Notes: a model not told the origin generated them from the letters alone. Shown: positions 47,176 to 56,143, numbered from the stretch's first letter. The stretch: 64,000 nucleotides of DNA from Roseovarius nubinhibens ISM (GCF_000152625.1 NZ_CH724156.1:1310966-1374965), one strand, 5' to 3'. Numbers and translations: made by a program.

Positions 47176-47539
47176 CCCCGATCTCGGCAGTATAGCCGCT
47201 GAAGGTTTGTGCAGGTCCCGAACGCGGCCCCCCGTCCCTTCCGCTTTCGGCAAATCGTCGGCTTTTTTGTCGCGGCAAACCCTCCGCTTTTGTCTCGGCA
47301 CCCCGCCCGTTCCGATCTCGGCCAATCCCGTGGCGGCACGCGCAGCCACATCCCGAAATCTCTCTACCCCTCCGCAATCGTGGCGGGTCCTAACCCTCCA
47401 ACTCACCGAGTTGATCAAGCCTCCCGATGGTGCCCCAGCGCCTCCCGCCGCTATCCCGCGCCGCGACCCCGGCCAATCGCGGATCTTGATCGAGACCTTC
47501 CGAGACACCCCAGCTGCGCGACATCGGAAAAGCTGCCTT
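47176..47539. other. 364-bp convergent gap without a supported gene
   Basis: The stretch between two convergent genes (NUDIX and the receiver-phosphatase). Open frames on both strands show no family resemblance. It holds an imperfect tandem repeat at 47248-47302 and some short T-runs (such as 47263-47268), but no clear stem-loop terminator. Confidence 0.6.
47248..47302. repeat. Imperfect 23-25 bp tandem repeat
   Basis: Two copies of the pattern CGGCAAA-N4-CCGCTTTT-type (47248-47272 and 47273-47295) with a start of a third at 47296-47302. Copies differ at several bases. Confidence 0.5.
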
Positions 47540-48820
47540 CTACCCTTGAAAATACCCTCCTCTGAATTCGAGCAGCACCGCCGAGACATCATCCTCGAAC
47601 CGGTCGCCCCCGGCATGATCCGCCAGTTTCCAAATCACCGATTCGAGACAGGCCTGCCCCCGCGTCTGGTTGAGATCACTCAGAATACGCTGCAACCCTG
47701 CATCGCCGAGCTGCCGCCCCGCCGGATCGGCGCATTCCACCACCCCGTCGGAATGGATCATCAGCCGGTCACCGGGGCCAAGCCGCGCCTCGATCCCGTC
47801 ATAGCATGCGCCGGGGATGAGCCCCACAGGCAGCCCGCCCTGCCCGAGCAGCTCACAGGCCCCCGACCGGCGCTGGATCACCGGATGCGGATGGCCCGCC
47901 TGCGCCAGCCGCAACCGCCCGCTGCCAAGATCAACCTCGGCGAGGCAGATCGTGAAATAATGCTCGGTCTCCATATCCTCGAGGCACATGCTGTTGAGCG
48001 CCGCCAAAGTATCCTGCGGCGGCCGCATCGCAAACCGGCCATCGTCGCGGCGATAGAGGGCGACATTCTGCTCCGGCACGCTCGCCGACAGATAGCCCGC
48101 CAGCCGCGCCGTCATCAGCGCCGAACTGATCCCATGGCCCGACACATCGAGCGCATAGATGCCGATCACCTCGTCGCTCACCTGAAACATGCCGACGAGA
48201 TCGCCGCCCACATGCCCCGCCGATTGCAGCAAAAGCGACACCTGCGCCGCGCCGAAATCGCGATAGCGCTCGGCGATCAGCGATTGTTGCAGCTTGCGCG
48301 CCTCGATCAGGTCGCGGTCAATCGCATCATAGAGCTGCTGCAACTGATCGAGCGTCTCGGTCACCAGCCGGTTCTTCTCGACCATCTCGCGCTGCATCCG
48401 CAGGATGCGTTCGCCCGCCGAAATCCGCGCCCGCAGCTCGCCGCCATTGACCGGTTTGGTCAGGAAATCATCCGCCCCGGCATCGAGCCCCGCCGCCACC
48501 TCTTCCTTGTCGCTCTTGGCGGTGAGCAGGATGAAATAGCCATAGCGCGCCCCGGCCAACCTGCGAAACGCCGTGCAGAACTCCGGTCCGCTCATCCCCG
48601 GCATCATCCAGTCGCTGAGCACCAGATCCGGCAGCGCCTCGTCACAAAGCGCCAGCGCCTCCGCCCCCGACCCTGCCTCGCGCACGCGATAGCCCCAGCG
48701 CCGCAGCAACCCGCCCGCGATGCGTCGCTGCAACCGGCTGTCGTCGACGATCAGCACCTCCCGAATGGCCGAGCCTTCGGGCAAAACCTCCTCTATCACG
48801 TCCCGCTCTGGTCGCATCAC
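47540..48820 (-). CDS. Receiver-domain SpoIIE/PP2C protein phosphatase (RbaY-like)
   Basis: A 426-aa signalling protein. The receiver domain covers about 20-140: REVLIVDDSRLQRRI with acidic Asp26/Asp27, phosphoacceptor Asp70 in LVLSDWMMPGMSG, and a FLLTKP-like LTKPVNGG. A coiled linker follows (about 145-185, RMQREMVEKNRLVTETLDQL). The SpoIIE-type PP2C domain is from about 190: SAGHVGGDLVGMF, YALDVSGHGISSALMTA and a final DDVSAVLLE. Such receiver-phosphatases control partner-switching anti-sigma systems; in Rhodobacter capsulatus a protein of this layout (RbaY) acts in the gene-transfer-agent pathway. It is divergent from an Hpt gene. Confidence 0.88.
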   Translation of the reverse strand: MMRPERDVIEEVLPEGSAIREVLIVDDSRLQRRIAGGLLRRWGYRVREAGSGAEALALCDEALPDLVLSDWMMPGMSGPEFCTAFRRLAGARYGYFILLTAKSDKEEVAAGLDAGADDFLTKPVNGGELRARISAGERILRMQREMVEKNRLVTETLDQLQQLYDAIDRDLIEARKLQQSLIAERYRDFGAAQVSLLLQSAGHVGGDLVGMFQVSDEVIGIYALDVSGHGISSALMTARLAGYLSASVPEQNVALYRRDDGRFAMRPPQDTLAALNSMCLEDMETEHYFTICLAEVDLGSGRLRLAQAGHPHPVIQRRSGACELLGQGGLPVGLIPGACYDGIEARLGPGDRLMIHSDGVVECADPAGRQLGDAGLQRILSDLNQTRGQACLESVIWKLADHAGGDRFEDDVSAVLLEFRGGYFQG

Positions 48821-48862
48821 GCCGCCTGTTTGGTTTCACGGCCCCGGTATGACAGGCGGCGC

Positions 48863-48921
48863 TTAACAGGGGGTGAAAGCGGGGCGGAAAAATTGCCGGG
48901 CCAGGCTTAGGGATTTGTTAG
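48863..48921. promoter_or_regulatory. CtrA-like half site and degenerate box between the phosphatase and Hpt genes
   Basis: A TTAAC half site at 48863-48867 lies about 40 nt before the phosphatase start. TTAG-N7-TTAG at 48907-48921 (two mismatches from the CtrA consensus) lies about 40 nt before the Hpt start. Weak matches; inferred. Confidence 0.25.
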
Positions 48922-48963
48922 GATTTCTGCGCGATTGTCGCCGCAACAGAAGCGAGCGACGCC

Positions 48964-49287
48964 ATGATCGATTGGGACCGGGTCACCGAACTGCGCGAGG
49001 AATTCGGCGACGGGGATTTTCAGGATATCGTCACCCTGTTCCTCGATGAGGTCGAGGCAGAGCTCGGTTCGCTGCGCGGCACCACCCCGCGCGAGGGGCT
49101 CGAGGGCAGATTGCACTCCCTCAAAGGTAGCGCGCTCAACCTCGGCTTTACCGAGTTCGCGGCGCGTTGCCAGGCGGGCGAATCCCTCGCCGCCTCCGGC
49201 GCGGCGCAACAGGTCGATCTGGCCGCGATCTGCACCGCCTATGATCGGTGCAAATCGCAATTTCTTTCGGGGGTCCCTGGCTCTTAA
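48964..49287 (+). CDS. Hpt (histidine phosphotransfer) domain protein
   Basis: A 107-aa single-domain protein. The four-helix Hpt core carries His51 in RLHSLKGSALNLG, the phospho-accepting site. The rest is helical with no other domain. It is likely a partner for the divergent receiver-phosphatase or for another receiver. Its TAA stop shares bases with the ilvA stop on the opposite strand. Confidence 0.86.
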   Translation: MIDWDRVTELREEFGDGDFQDIVTLFLDEVEAELGSLRGTTPREGLEGRLHSLKGSALNLGFTEFAARCQAGESLAASGAAQQVDLAAICTAYDRCKSQFLSGVPGS

Positions 49288-50519
49288 ATCAGGAACTCGG
49301 CCAGAACCTCATCCTTGGTGATGTCGCGATAGGCAAAGCCCTGCGCCTTGAGCGCCGCCTCGATCCGCGCGAAATTCTCGGCATGTCCCGTCTCGATCCC
49401 GATCAGCACCGAGCCGAAATTCCGCGCCGATTTCTTGAGATATTCGAACCGCGCAATATCGTCCTCCGGCCCAAGGATACTGAGAAAATCCTTGAGCGCC
49501 CCGGGCCGCTGCGGCATCCGCAGGATGAAATATTTCTTCACGCCCGAATGCCGCTGCGCCCGTTCCTTGACCTCCGGCAGCCGCTCGAAATCGAAATTGC
49601 CGCCCGAGGTGACGCAGACCACCGTCTTGCCCGCGATCTCGTCGCGCATATCCTTGAGCACATCCACCGACAGCGCCCCCGCCGGCTCAAGGACAATCCC
49701 CTCGATATTGAGCATCTCGATCATCGTGGTGCAGAGCCGATCCTCGCAGACGAGCCTTGACCGCGCCGGATCGAGATCACGCAGCCGCGCGAATGTCTTC
49801 TCACCGATCTGTGCCACCGCCGCGCCATCGGCAAAATTATTGACCTGCGCCAGCCGCACCGGCTCTCCCGCCGCCAGCGCCGCGTTGAGACAGGCACCGC
49901 CCTCGGGCTCGACAAGGGTGATCCCCACCCGATCGCCGAAATAGCTCCGCACCCCGGACGACAGCCCACCACCGCCCACCGGCATCACGATCTCATCCGG
50001 CAGCCCGCCGAGCTGCGCCTCGATCTCCGCCGCGACCGAGGCCTGCCCCTCGATCACATCCTCGTCGTCGAAAGGCGGCAGGAAATGCCCGCCGATCTGC
50101 GCACAATGCGCCTGCGCCGCCGCCAGCGTGTCGTCGAAATAATCGCCGATGAGCTTAATCTCGACACTCTCCCCGCCGAACTTGGCCGTTTTGCCGATCT
50201 TCTGCTGCGGCGTTGTCACCGGCATGAAAATCACGCCCCGCACCCCGAAATGCTGGCACATAAAGGCGACGCCCTGCGCATGGTTGCCGGCGCTCGCGCA
50301 GACAAACACCGGCGCCTCGCCGCGTGCCATCACCTTGCGCATCGCATTGAACGCACCGCGCAGCTTATAGCTCCGCACCGGCGTCAGATCCTCCCGCTTG
50401 AGCAGGATATTCGCGCCGTAACGCTCGGACAGATGTTCATTGCGCAGCAGCGGCGTCTCGGGGAACACCTCGCGCATCGCGCGCTCGGCGGCGCGGGCCT
50501 TATCGATGAAATCACTCAT
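49284..50519 (-). CDS. ilvA: Threonine ammonia-lyase (biosynthetic type)
   Basis: A 411-aa PLP enzyme making 2-oxobutanoate for isoleucine. The PLP lysine is Lys52 in PVRSYKLRGAFNAM; the glycine loop for the PLP phosphate is PVGGGGLSSG. The C-terminal ACT-like regulatory part (about 325-411) is present once: KYFILRMPQRPGALKDFLS. This short form has a single regulatory domain. The start MSDFIDKA is at 50519; the upstream extension is not supported. Confidence 0.95.
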   Translation of the reverse strand: MSDFIDKARAAERAMREVFPETPLLRNEHLSERYGANILLKREDLTPVRSYKLRGAFNAMRKVMARGEAPVFVCASAGNHAQGVAFMCQHFGVRGVIFMPVTTPQQKIGKTAKFGGESVEIKLIGDYFDDTLAAAQAHCAQIGGHFLPPFDDEDVIEGQASVAAEIEAQLGGLPDEIVMPVGGGGLSSGVRSYFGDRVGITLVEPEGGACLNAALAAGEPVRLAQVNNFADGAAVAQIGEKTFARLRDLDPARSRLVCEDRLCTTMIEMLNIEGIVLEPAGALSVDVLKDMRDEIAGKTVVCVTSGGNFDFERLPEVKERAQRHSGVKKYFILRMPQRPGALKDFLSILGPEDDIARFEYLKKSARNFGSVLIGIETGHAENFARIEAALKAQGFAYRDITKDEVLAEFLI

Positions 50520-50658
50520 GCCGCTCTGACTGCGCCATTCCCGCCGCCAAGGCAAGGCTTCCGGCCAAAGAATACAGGCGCATACCGGCCCTGACTTGCC
50601 GACACCGGCGAAACAGGCTAAGCGCCCATGGATCACGATACGAAAGGGATTCCTGCCC

Positions 50659-51885
50659 ATGTCCGCGCCCAAAAAAGTCGTTCTGGCCTATTCCGGTGGC
50701 CTCGATACCTCGATCATCCTGAAATGGCTGCAAACCGAATACGGTTGCGAAGTGGTGACCTTCACCGCCGATCTCGGCCAGGGTGAAGAGCTTGATCCCG
50801 CCCGCAAGAAGGCAGAGCTGCTCGGCATCAATCCCGACAATATCTATATCGAGGACATCCGCGAGGAATTCGTCCGCGATTTCGTCTTCCCGATGTTCCG
50901 CGCCAATGCGCTCTACGAGGGCCAGTATCTGCTCGGCACCTCCATCGCCCGCCCGCTGATCTCCAAACGTCTGGTCGAGATTGCCGCCGAAACCGGCGCC
51001 GATGCCGTGGCCCATGGCGCCACCGGCAAGGGCAATGATCAGGTCCGGTTCGAACTCGCGGCCTATGCGCTCAACCCCGACATCAAGGTGATCGCCCCCT
51101 GGCGCGAATGGGATCTCACCTCGCGGACCAAGCTGCTGGAATTTGCCGAGGCGAACCAGATCCCGATCGCCAAGGACAAGCGCGGCGAAGCCCCCTTCTC
51201 GGTCGATGCCAACCTCCTGCACACCTCCTCCGAGGGCAAAGTGCTCGAGAACCCGGGCGAAGAGGCCCCCGATTACGTCTATCAGCGCACCGTCTCCCCC
51301 GAGGACGCGCCCGACACCGCCGAGATCATCGAGATCGGCTTTGAACGCGGCGACGCGGTGAGCATCAATGGCGAGGCGATGAGCCCCGCCACCCTGCTCA
51401 CCCGCCTCAACGAGCTGGGCGGCAAGCATGGCATCGGCCGTCTCGATTTCGTCGAAAACCGCTTTGTCGGCATGAAATCGCGCGGCATCTACGAGACCCC
51501 GGGCGGCACCGTGCTGCTCGAGGCGCATCGCGGCATCGAACAGATCACCCTCGACAGCGGCGCAGGCCATCTCAAGGACAGCCTGATGCCCCGCTATGCC
51601 GAGCTGATCTACAACGGTTTCTGGTACTCGCCCGAACGCGAAATGCTGCAGGCCGCCATCGACAAGAGCCAGGAACATGTGACCGGCACCGTCCGGATCA
51701 AGCTCTACAAAGGCGCGGCCACCTGCATCGCCCGCTGGTCGGATCACTCGCTCTATTCCGAGGCCCATGTGACCTTCGAAGAAGACGCCGGTGCCTATGA
51801 TCAGACCGACGCGCAGGGCTTCATTCAGCTCAACGCGCTGCGGCTCAAGCTTCTCGCCGCCCGCAAGCGCCGTCTCGGCAGCTAA
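50659..51885 (+). CDS. argG: Argininosuccinate synthase
   Basis: A 408-aa enzyme joining citrulline and aspartate with ATP. The P-loop-like [12 protein letters not shown] is at 7-18. [17 protein letters not shown] and later the family run [11 protein letters not shown] are complete. The start MSAPKKVV at 50659 follows AAGGG. It is divergent from ilvA and ends in a strong terminator. Confidence 0.97.
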   Translation: MSAPKKVVLAYSGGLDTSIILKWLQTEYGCEVVTFTADLGQGEELDPARKKAELLGINPDNIYIEDIREEFVRDFVFPMFRANALYEGQYLLGTSIARPLISKRLVEIAAETGADAVAHGATGKGNDQVRFELAAYALNPDIKVIAPWREWDLTSRTKLLEFAEANQIPIAKDKRGEAPFSVDANLLHTSSEGKVLENPGEEAPDYVYQRTVSPEDAPDTAEIIEIGFERGDAVSINGEAMSPATLLTRLNELGGKHGIGRLDFVENRFVGMKSRGIYETPGGTVLLEAHRGIEQITLDSGAGHLKDSLMPRYAELIYNGFWYSPEREMLQAAIDKSQEHVTGTVRIKLYKGAATCIARWSDHSLYSEAHVTFEEDAGAYDQTDAQGFIQLNALRLKLLAARKRRLGS

Positions 51886-51912
51886 GCCCAACCGCTACGC
51901 TTTATTCCACAC

Positions 51913-51952
51913 GAGGCCCCGCCAGAGACCGCTCTGGCGGGGCCTCTTTTTT
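51913..51952 (+). terminator. Strong intrinsic terminator after argG
   Basis: A 15-bp perfect stem (51913-51927 with 51932-51946), 4-nt loop and six T (51947-51952), 28 nt after the argG stop. Confidence 0.95.
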
Positions 51953-52255
51953 GGGCACATGGCTCGCCTTATGGTTGTGTGTCCGGATGAGGCCCTTTAG
52001 GTCGGTTCAGCAAGGCTCTGACTGAGTCCCGGGCCGGGTCCCGGATGGGACCTCACCCCCGCGCCACTCTTGCAAATTTCCGCCAGATCCCCGAAAAATC
52101 GCGTAGCTTGTGTACCGTTGCACACAGTAGAAATACGTTAAATCACAGTTATTTATCTGAAATATCACGAATAATTGAACAAGCGTTCACCGAATATCTT
52201 GCACTTTGTATACAAAAAGTCCAAGCTCCGCGCGGAGCAGAGGGAGGGGTAAGAC
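51953..52255 (+). other. 303-bp AT-richer upstream region of the TRAP operon
   Basis: No gene is supported. The second half is far more AT-rich than its surroundings. It holds a TTAA-N7-TTAT sequence (52138-52152), an inverted repeat TGAAC-N4-GTTCA (52176-52189) and the palindrome at 52205-52216, followed by a strong GGAGGGG ribosome site before dctQ. A promoter is expected here but no clear -35/-10 pair was found. Confidence 0.6.
52205..52216. promoter_or_regulatory. Palindromic operator-like site TTTGTATACAAA
   Basis: A perfect 12-bp palindrome 40 nt before the dctQ start. TTGTATACAA-type palindromes are bound by GntR-family regulators of TRAP operons. No regulator gene is adjacent. Confidence 0.5.
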
Positions 52256-52750
52256 ATGGTCATCAAAGCCATCGACGGCCTGAATGAAATCACCGGGCGG
52301 ATCGTGTCGATCTTCGCCGTGTTTTTCGCAGCCATCATCATCTACGACGTGTTCATGCGCTACGCGCTGAACGAACCCACACGCTGGGCCTTCGACGTGA
52401 GCAAACAGCTCTTCGGGTTCTATTTCATCATGCTGGGCGGCTATGCGCTGCGCCACAACGCCCATGTCCGCGTCGACATCCTGACCGAGAAATTCGGGGC
52501 CGGGCTGCGCCGCATCGTGGCGGTGCTGGGCTACCTGATTTTCTTCTTTCCCTTCACCTGGGTCTTCACCACCCGCAGCTATGAGTTTGCGCTGCGTTCG
52601 TGGAACCAGGGCGAAGTGACCTATGGCGCGGTGCAGCTGCCGGTCTACCCGCTGAAAATGGCCATGTGCCTCGCCGCCGCGCTGCTCTTCCTGCAAGGCA
52701 TCTCGCAAGTGCTCAAGCTCATTCTCAACCACGAGGAGGCCGTCACATGA
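52256..52750 (+). CDS. dctQ: TRAP transporter small permease (DctQ)
   Basis: A 164-aa protein with four membrane spans, typical of DctQ. AIIIYDVFMRYALNEPTRWA is its hallmark. It forms the membrane complex with DctM and its stop overlaps dctM by four nt (ATGA). The gene has the strongest ribosome site in the area. Confidence 0.9.
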   Translation: MVIKAIDGLNEITGRIVSIFAVFFAAIIIYDVFMRYALNEPTRWAFDVSKQLFGFYFIMLGGYALRHNAHVRVDILTEKFGAGLRRIVAVLGYLIFFFPFTWVFTTRSYEFALRSWNQGEVTYGAVQLPVYPLKMAMCLAAALLFLQGISQVLKLILNHEEAVT

Positions 52751-54072
52751 ACCCGGAACTGATCGCCCTTATCATGTTCGGCCTTCTGGTGCTTGGCCTG
52801 TTCATGGGTCACCCGCTGGCCTTTGTCCTTGGCGGCACCGCCGTTCTGACCACCTTCATCGTCGGCAAGCCGATGGTGCTCGGCATCGTGATCAACCGGA
52901 TCTATGGCGATGTGCTCGACAATTACACGCTGATCGCCATTCCACTCTTTGTCTTGATGGCCAGATTCCTATCGGATTCAGGCGTCACCGACCGCATGTT
53001 CGAAACCCTGCGCCTGCTGATGAGCCGGGTCCGCGGCGGTCTCGCCCTCGCCGTCGTCTTCATCTCGATCCTGCTCGCCGCCACCACCGGCATCATCGGG
53101 GCCTCGATCACCGTGATGGGCGTGATGGCGATGCGGCCGATGCTCAAATACGGCTATGCCCCGACGCTGACCTCCGGCGTGATCGCCGCCTCCGGCTGCC
53201 TCGGCATCCTGATCCCGCCGTCGATCATGCTCATCCTCATGGCCTCCTATTCGCCGCTCTCCGTGGGCGAACTCTTTGCCGGCGCGATGCTGCCCGGCGT
53301 GCTCCTCGGGCTGAGCTATGCGGTCTATGTCTATGTCATCTCGGTACTGCGCCCCGATCTTGCCCCCATGGTCGAGGCCGAAGAGAAGATCTCGCGCGGC
53401 GAGTTGATGCGCATGCTGGTGATCGAAGCCATGCCGCCGCTGGTGCTGATCTTCGGCATCCTCGGCACGCTGCTCCTGGGCATCGCCACCGCGACCGAAG
53501 CCTCGGCCATCGGTGCGGCTCTGGCCCTGCTGATCGTGCTGATGCGCCGCAAGTTCGAATGGAAGACCTTCTACAGCGCCATGCTCGAAACCGGCCGCAC
53601 CTCGGCGATGATCCTCTTCATCGTCGTCGGCGCCACCGCCTTTACCGGGGTGTTCAACATCACCGGCGGCCTGCGCGCGACACAGGAGATCATCCGCACG
53701 CTCGATATGGAGCCCTGGATGCTGATGACCATGATGCTCTTCATCGTCTTCATCCTCGGCGCCTTCCTCGACTGGACCGGCATCGTGCTGCTGTCCTTCC
53801 CGATCTTCCTGCCGATCATTCAGGAGATGGACGGGGTCAGCCTGCTGTGGTTCGTCGTGCTGATGGCCGTGGTTCTGCAAACCTCGTTCCTGACGCCACC
53901 CTTTGGATATGCGCTGTTTTACCTGCGCGCCATCGCGCCAAGCGATGTGCGCACCGGACAAATCATCAAGGGGGTTCTGCCCTTCATCGGGCTGATCGTC
54001 GTCATGTGCATGGTGGTGGCACTATTCCCGCCGCTCGTCACATGGCTGCCCGAAACGCTTTACACCAAATAA
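52747..54072 (+). CDS. dctM: TRAP transporter large permease (DctM)
   Basis: A 441-aa protein with about twelve spans. GLFMGHPLAFVLGGTAVL, IPLFVLMARFLSDSGV, then AATTGIIGASITVMGVMAM and SGCLGILIPPSIMLILMASY are the DctM signatures. It drives sodium- or proton-coupled uptake of the substrate delivered by DctP. Order here is Q-M-P, with the binding protein last. Confidence 0.93.
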   Translation: MNPELIALIMFGLLVLGLFMGHPLAFVLGGTAVLTTFIVGKPMVLGIVINRIYGDVLDNYTLIAIPLFVLMARFLSDSGVTDRMFETLRLLMSRVRGGLALAVVFISILLAATTGIIGASITVMGVMAMRPMLKYGYAPTLTSGVIAASGCLGILIPPSIMLILMASYSPLSVGELFAGAMLPGVLLGLSYAVYVYVISVLRPDLAPMVEAEEKISRGELMRMLVIEAMPPLVLIFGILGTLLLGIATATEASAIGAALALLIVLMRRKFEWKTFYSAMLETGRTSAMILFIVVGATAFTGVFNITGGLRATQEIIRTLDMEPWMLMTMMLFIVFILGAFLDWTGIVLLSFPIFLPIIQEMDGVSLLWFVVLMAVVLQTSFLTPPFGYALFYLRAIAPSDVRTGQIIKGVLPFIGLIVVMCMVVALFPPLVTWLPETLYTK

Positions 54073-54097
54073 GTTAACCAAGAGAGGAGAAAGACCA

Positions 54098-55183
54098 ATG
54101 GCATCACGTATGATCGCCCTCGCCGCCGCAACTGCTGCGCTTCTGGCGGGCCCGGCCAAGGCCGAGGAAAGCTGGACCATGACCACCACATGGCCCTCGT
54201 CGCTCGAACTGATCGAAATGGACAAGCATTTCGTCGAGCTGGCCAACAAGCTCACCAAAGGTGAACTGACCATCGAATTCTTCGAAGGCGGCTCGCTCGT
54301 GCCCTCCGGCGAAGTCTTCGGCGCTGTCGAAAGCGGCACCATCCAGGCCGGCGGCGACTGGCCCGGTTACTGGGCTGGCCGTGACGCGGCCTTCTCGGCC
54401 CTGGCCACCACGCCGAGCCTCTTCAACGCCGTCGATTACGTCAACTGGATCCAGCAATGGGGCGGTGCCGAGCTCTATAACGAGATCTACGGCCAATTCG
54501 GCATGGTCTACCTGCCCTATGCCGTCACCAACAACGAATCGGGCTTCCGCACCAACGAACCGATCCGCAACCTCGACGACCTGCAAGGCAAACGCCTGCG
54601 TCTCTCGGGTCTCGAACAAGGCCGCCTGCTCGAACGTCTCGGCGGCAACCAGGTCTCGATGGCCGGTGGCGAGATCTACCAATCGCTCGAACGCGGCGTC
54701 ATCGACGGGGCCGAATTCTCGACCCCCAACGTCGACTGGTCCGGCGGCTTCCAGCAGGTCACCAAATACTGGGCAACCCCCGGCTGGCACCAATCGGCTT
54801 CGGTCTTTGGCGTCATGATCAACAAAGCCTCCTGGGACGCGCTGACCCCCGAGACCCAGGAAAAACTGAAGATCGCCGCCGATGCCTCGCTGCTCTGGTC
54901 GCTGGCCTTCACCGAAAAACGCGCGACCGAGGCCTATGCCCAGTTCGACGACGCGGTGGAAATCAACCGCTATGACGACGAGACCCTGACCAAGATTCAG
55001 GAAATGGCGAACGAAGTCATCGTGGAAACCGCCTGCGAGAACCCGAACTCGGCCAAGGTCTACCTGTCGATGGTCGAATATCTCGGCGATTACGCCCAGT
55101 GGCGCGATGCCTCGGCCCCGTTCAACCTGGGCCGCACGCCCAACGGTCCCGACGTGGCCGCCCTGCGTGACTGCGTCAAGTAA
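54098..55183 (+). CDS. dctP: TRAP transporter substrate-binding protein (DctP family)
   Basis: A 361-aa exported protein with a signal peptide (cleavage near PAKAEES). SWTMTTTWPSSLELIEM starts the mature domain; GGEIYQSLERGVIDGAEF and KYWATPGWHQSASVFGVMIN are typical. The second block resembles binding proteins for alpha-keto or hydroxy acids, so such a ligand is a tentative guess. A strong AGGAGA ribosome site precedes it and a terminator follows. Confidence 0.9.
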   Translation: MASRMIALAAATAALLAGPAKAEESWTMTTTWPSSLELIEMDKHFVELANKLTKGELTIEFFEGGSLVPSGEVFGAVESGTIQAGGDWPGYWAGRDAAFSALATTPSLFNAVDYVNWIQQWGGAELYNEIYGQFGMVYLPYAVTNNESGFRTNEPIRNLDDLQGKRLRLSGLEQGRLLERLGGNQVSMAGGEIYQSLERGVIDGAEFSTPNVDWSGGFQQVTKYWATPGWHQSASVFGVMINKASWDALTPETQEKLKIAADASLLWSLAFTEKRATEAYAQFDDAVEINRYDDETLTKIQEMANEVIVETACENPNSAKVYLSMVEYLGDYAQWRDASAPFNLGRTPNGPDVAALRDCVK

Positions 55184-55210
55184 GCGACGAAAACAGTCTC
55201 TGTAAAAGCG

Positions 55211-55240
55211 AAATGCCCGCCAAACCGGCGGGCATTTTTC
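55211..55240. terminator. Terminator between dctP and the sulfotransferase gene
   Basis: An 11-bp stem (55211-55221 with 55227-55237) with a 5-nt loop, T-run on the plus side and A-run on the minus side, so it can serve both convergent genes. Confidence 0.85.
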
Positions 55241-55243
55241 ATG

Positions 55244-55963
55244 TTAGACGACGATCCTGTTGCGGTAGAGCCGCCGATAATAAGGCATCGCCTCCTCCAC
55301 CAGCGCGCCCAGATCACCCGCAAGCTCCGGCAGGGGCGCGATCTCGCTGTTGAACCCGGTGCTGCGATGCGCCGTGCCGTACCAATGCTTGGCCCAGACC
55401 CCATCCGCCGCATGCCCGCCCTTGGGCCAGCTGAGCATCTGCGGCAAAAACTCGATCCCGAGCTCCTCGCAAAGCGCCCGCAGCATCGCCTCCGGCGCCG
55501 CGCGAATGTCCTCGCTGTCCACGACGATCGGATCATCCCCCATCGCCCGCGCATAATCATAGAGCTCGACCTGCTGGCGCAGACCAATATCGTCGAGATC
55601 GGGATTTTCCCGCTTCGCCGCATAGCTCGCCACCACCCGCGCCGGATGCCGGATGAGAAACACGTTCTTCACATCGCCCAGCCAATAGCGCGTGATCCCC
55701 TCCACCATGTGATGCGACATATGCTTTTGATACTGCAGCGGCAGCCGTCCGGGGATCGGCCCGAGCAGCGTCTCGATCACCTCACCGGGGTTCTGCGGCT
55801 GGCTGGCAATGATCTCCGGACGCATCGGATGGTTGATCCCGGTCTGTAACAAATAGACCGCATAGAACGGTTCGTCGACAATGTCGCAATCCCCACGCGC
55901 ACCAAAGGCATACATCATGGCCGTCGAGAGATTCCGAGGGCCAGACCACATTGCAATCCGCAT
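55244..55963 (-). CDS. Sulfotransferase-fold family protein
   Basis: A 239-aa protein. The 5'-phosphosulfate loop reads MWSGPRNLSTAMMYAFGAR, and the 3'-phosphate site is VFLIRHPARVVASY. DEPFYAVYL is also family-typical. It belongs to the sulfotransferase-like group also seen fused to or near aminotransferases. Substrate unknown. It has a perfect CtrA box 38 nt before its start and no linked partner gene. Confidence 0.84.
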   Translation of the reverse strand: MRIAMWSGPRNLSTAMMYAFGARGDCDIVDEPFYAVYLLQTGINHPMRPEIIASQPQNPGEVIETLLGPIPGRLPLQYQKHMSHHMVEGITRYWLGDVKNVFLIRHPARVVASYAAKRENPDLDDIGLRQQVELYDYARAMGDDPIVVDSEDIRAAPEAMLRALCEELGIEFLPQMLSWPKGGHAADGVWAKHWYGTAHRSTGFNSEIAPLPELAGDLGALVEEAMPYYRRLYRNRIVV

Positions 55964-56001
55964 AACTTATTGTTTTCCTTTGGGTTTACTTGGGTGCGAG
56001 C

Positions 56002-56018
56002 GTTAACGTTCCGTTAAC
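56002..56018 (-). promoter_or_regulatory. Perfect CtrA-type box before the sulfotransferase gene
   Basis: GTTAACGTTCCGTTAAC is a palindrome containing TTAA-N7-TTAA exactly. It is 38 nt from the sulfotransferase ATG (minus strand), a distance suited to activation, and 125 nt from msrA on the other side. Confidence 0.7.
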
Positions 56019-56143
56019 CTATCCAATCCCGCTTTGAATGCCAAACTGTAAACTCCCCTCACTAGCCCGTGACCTCACGTAGCTGTGGCTTTTGATTACA
56101 GCCCATCCCGGGCAGGCTTGTCACACATCGAAAGGAACACAGG

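Noticed and set aside
47209..47565. Small open frames in the gap between the NUDIX and phosphatase genes
   Set aside because: Arg/Ser/Pro-rich, no ribosome site, no family resemblance, typical of random GC-rich frames.
52175..52190. TGAAC-N4-GTTCA, which fits the Gram-positive SOS box
   Set aside because: Alphaproteobacterial LexA uses GTTC-N7-GTTC, and a TRAP operon is an unlikely SOS target. Kept only as an inverted repeat in the control region.
54070..54090. TTAACC between dctM and dctP as a CtrA site
   Set aside because: Only a half site; the following bases do not contain a second TTAA, and it is inside an operon.
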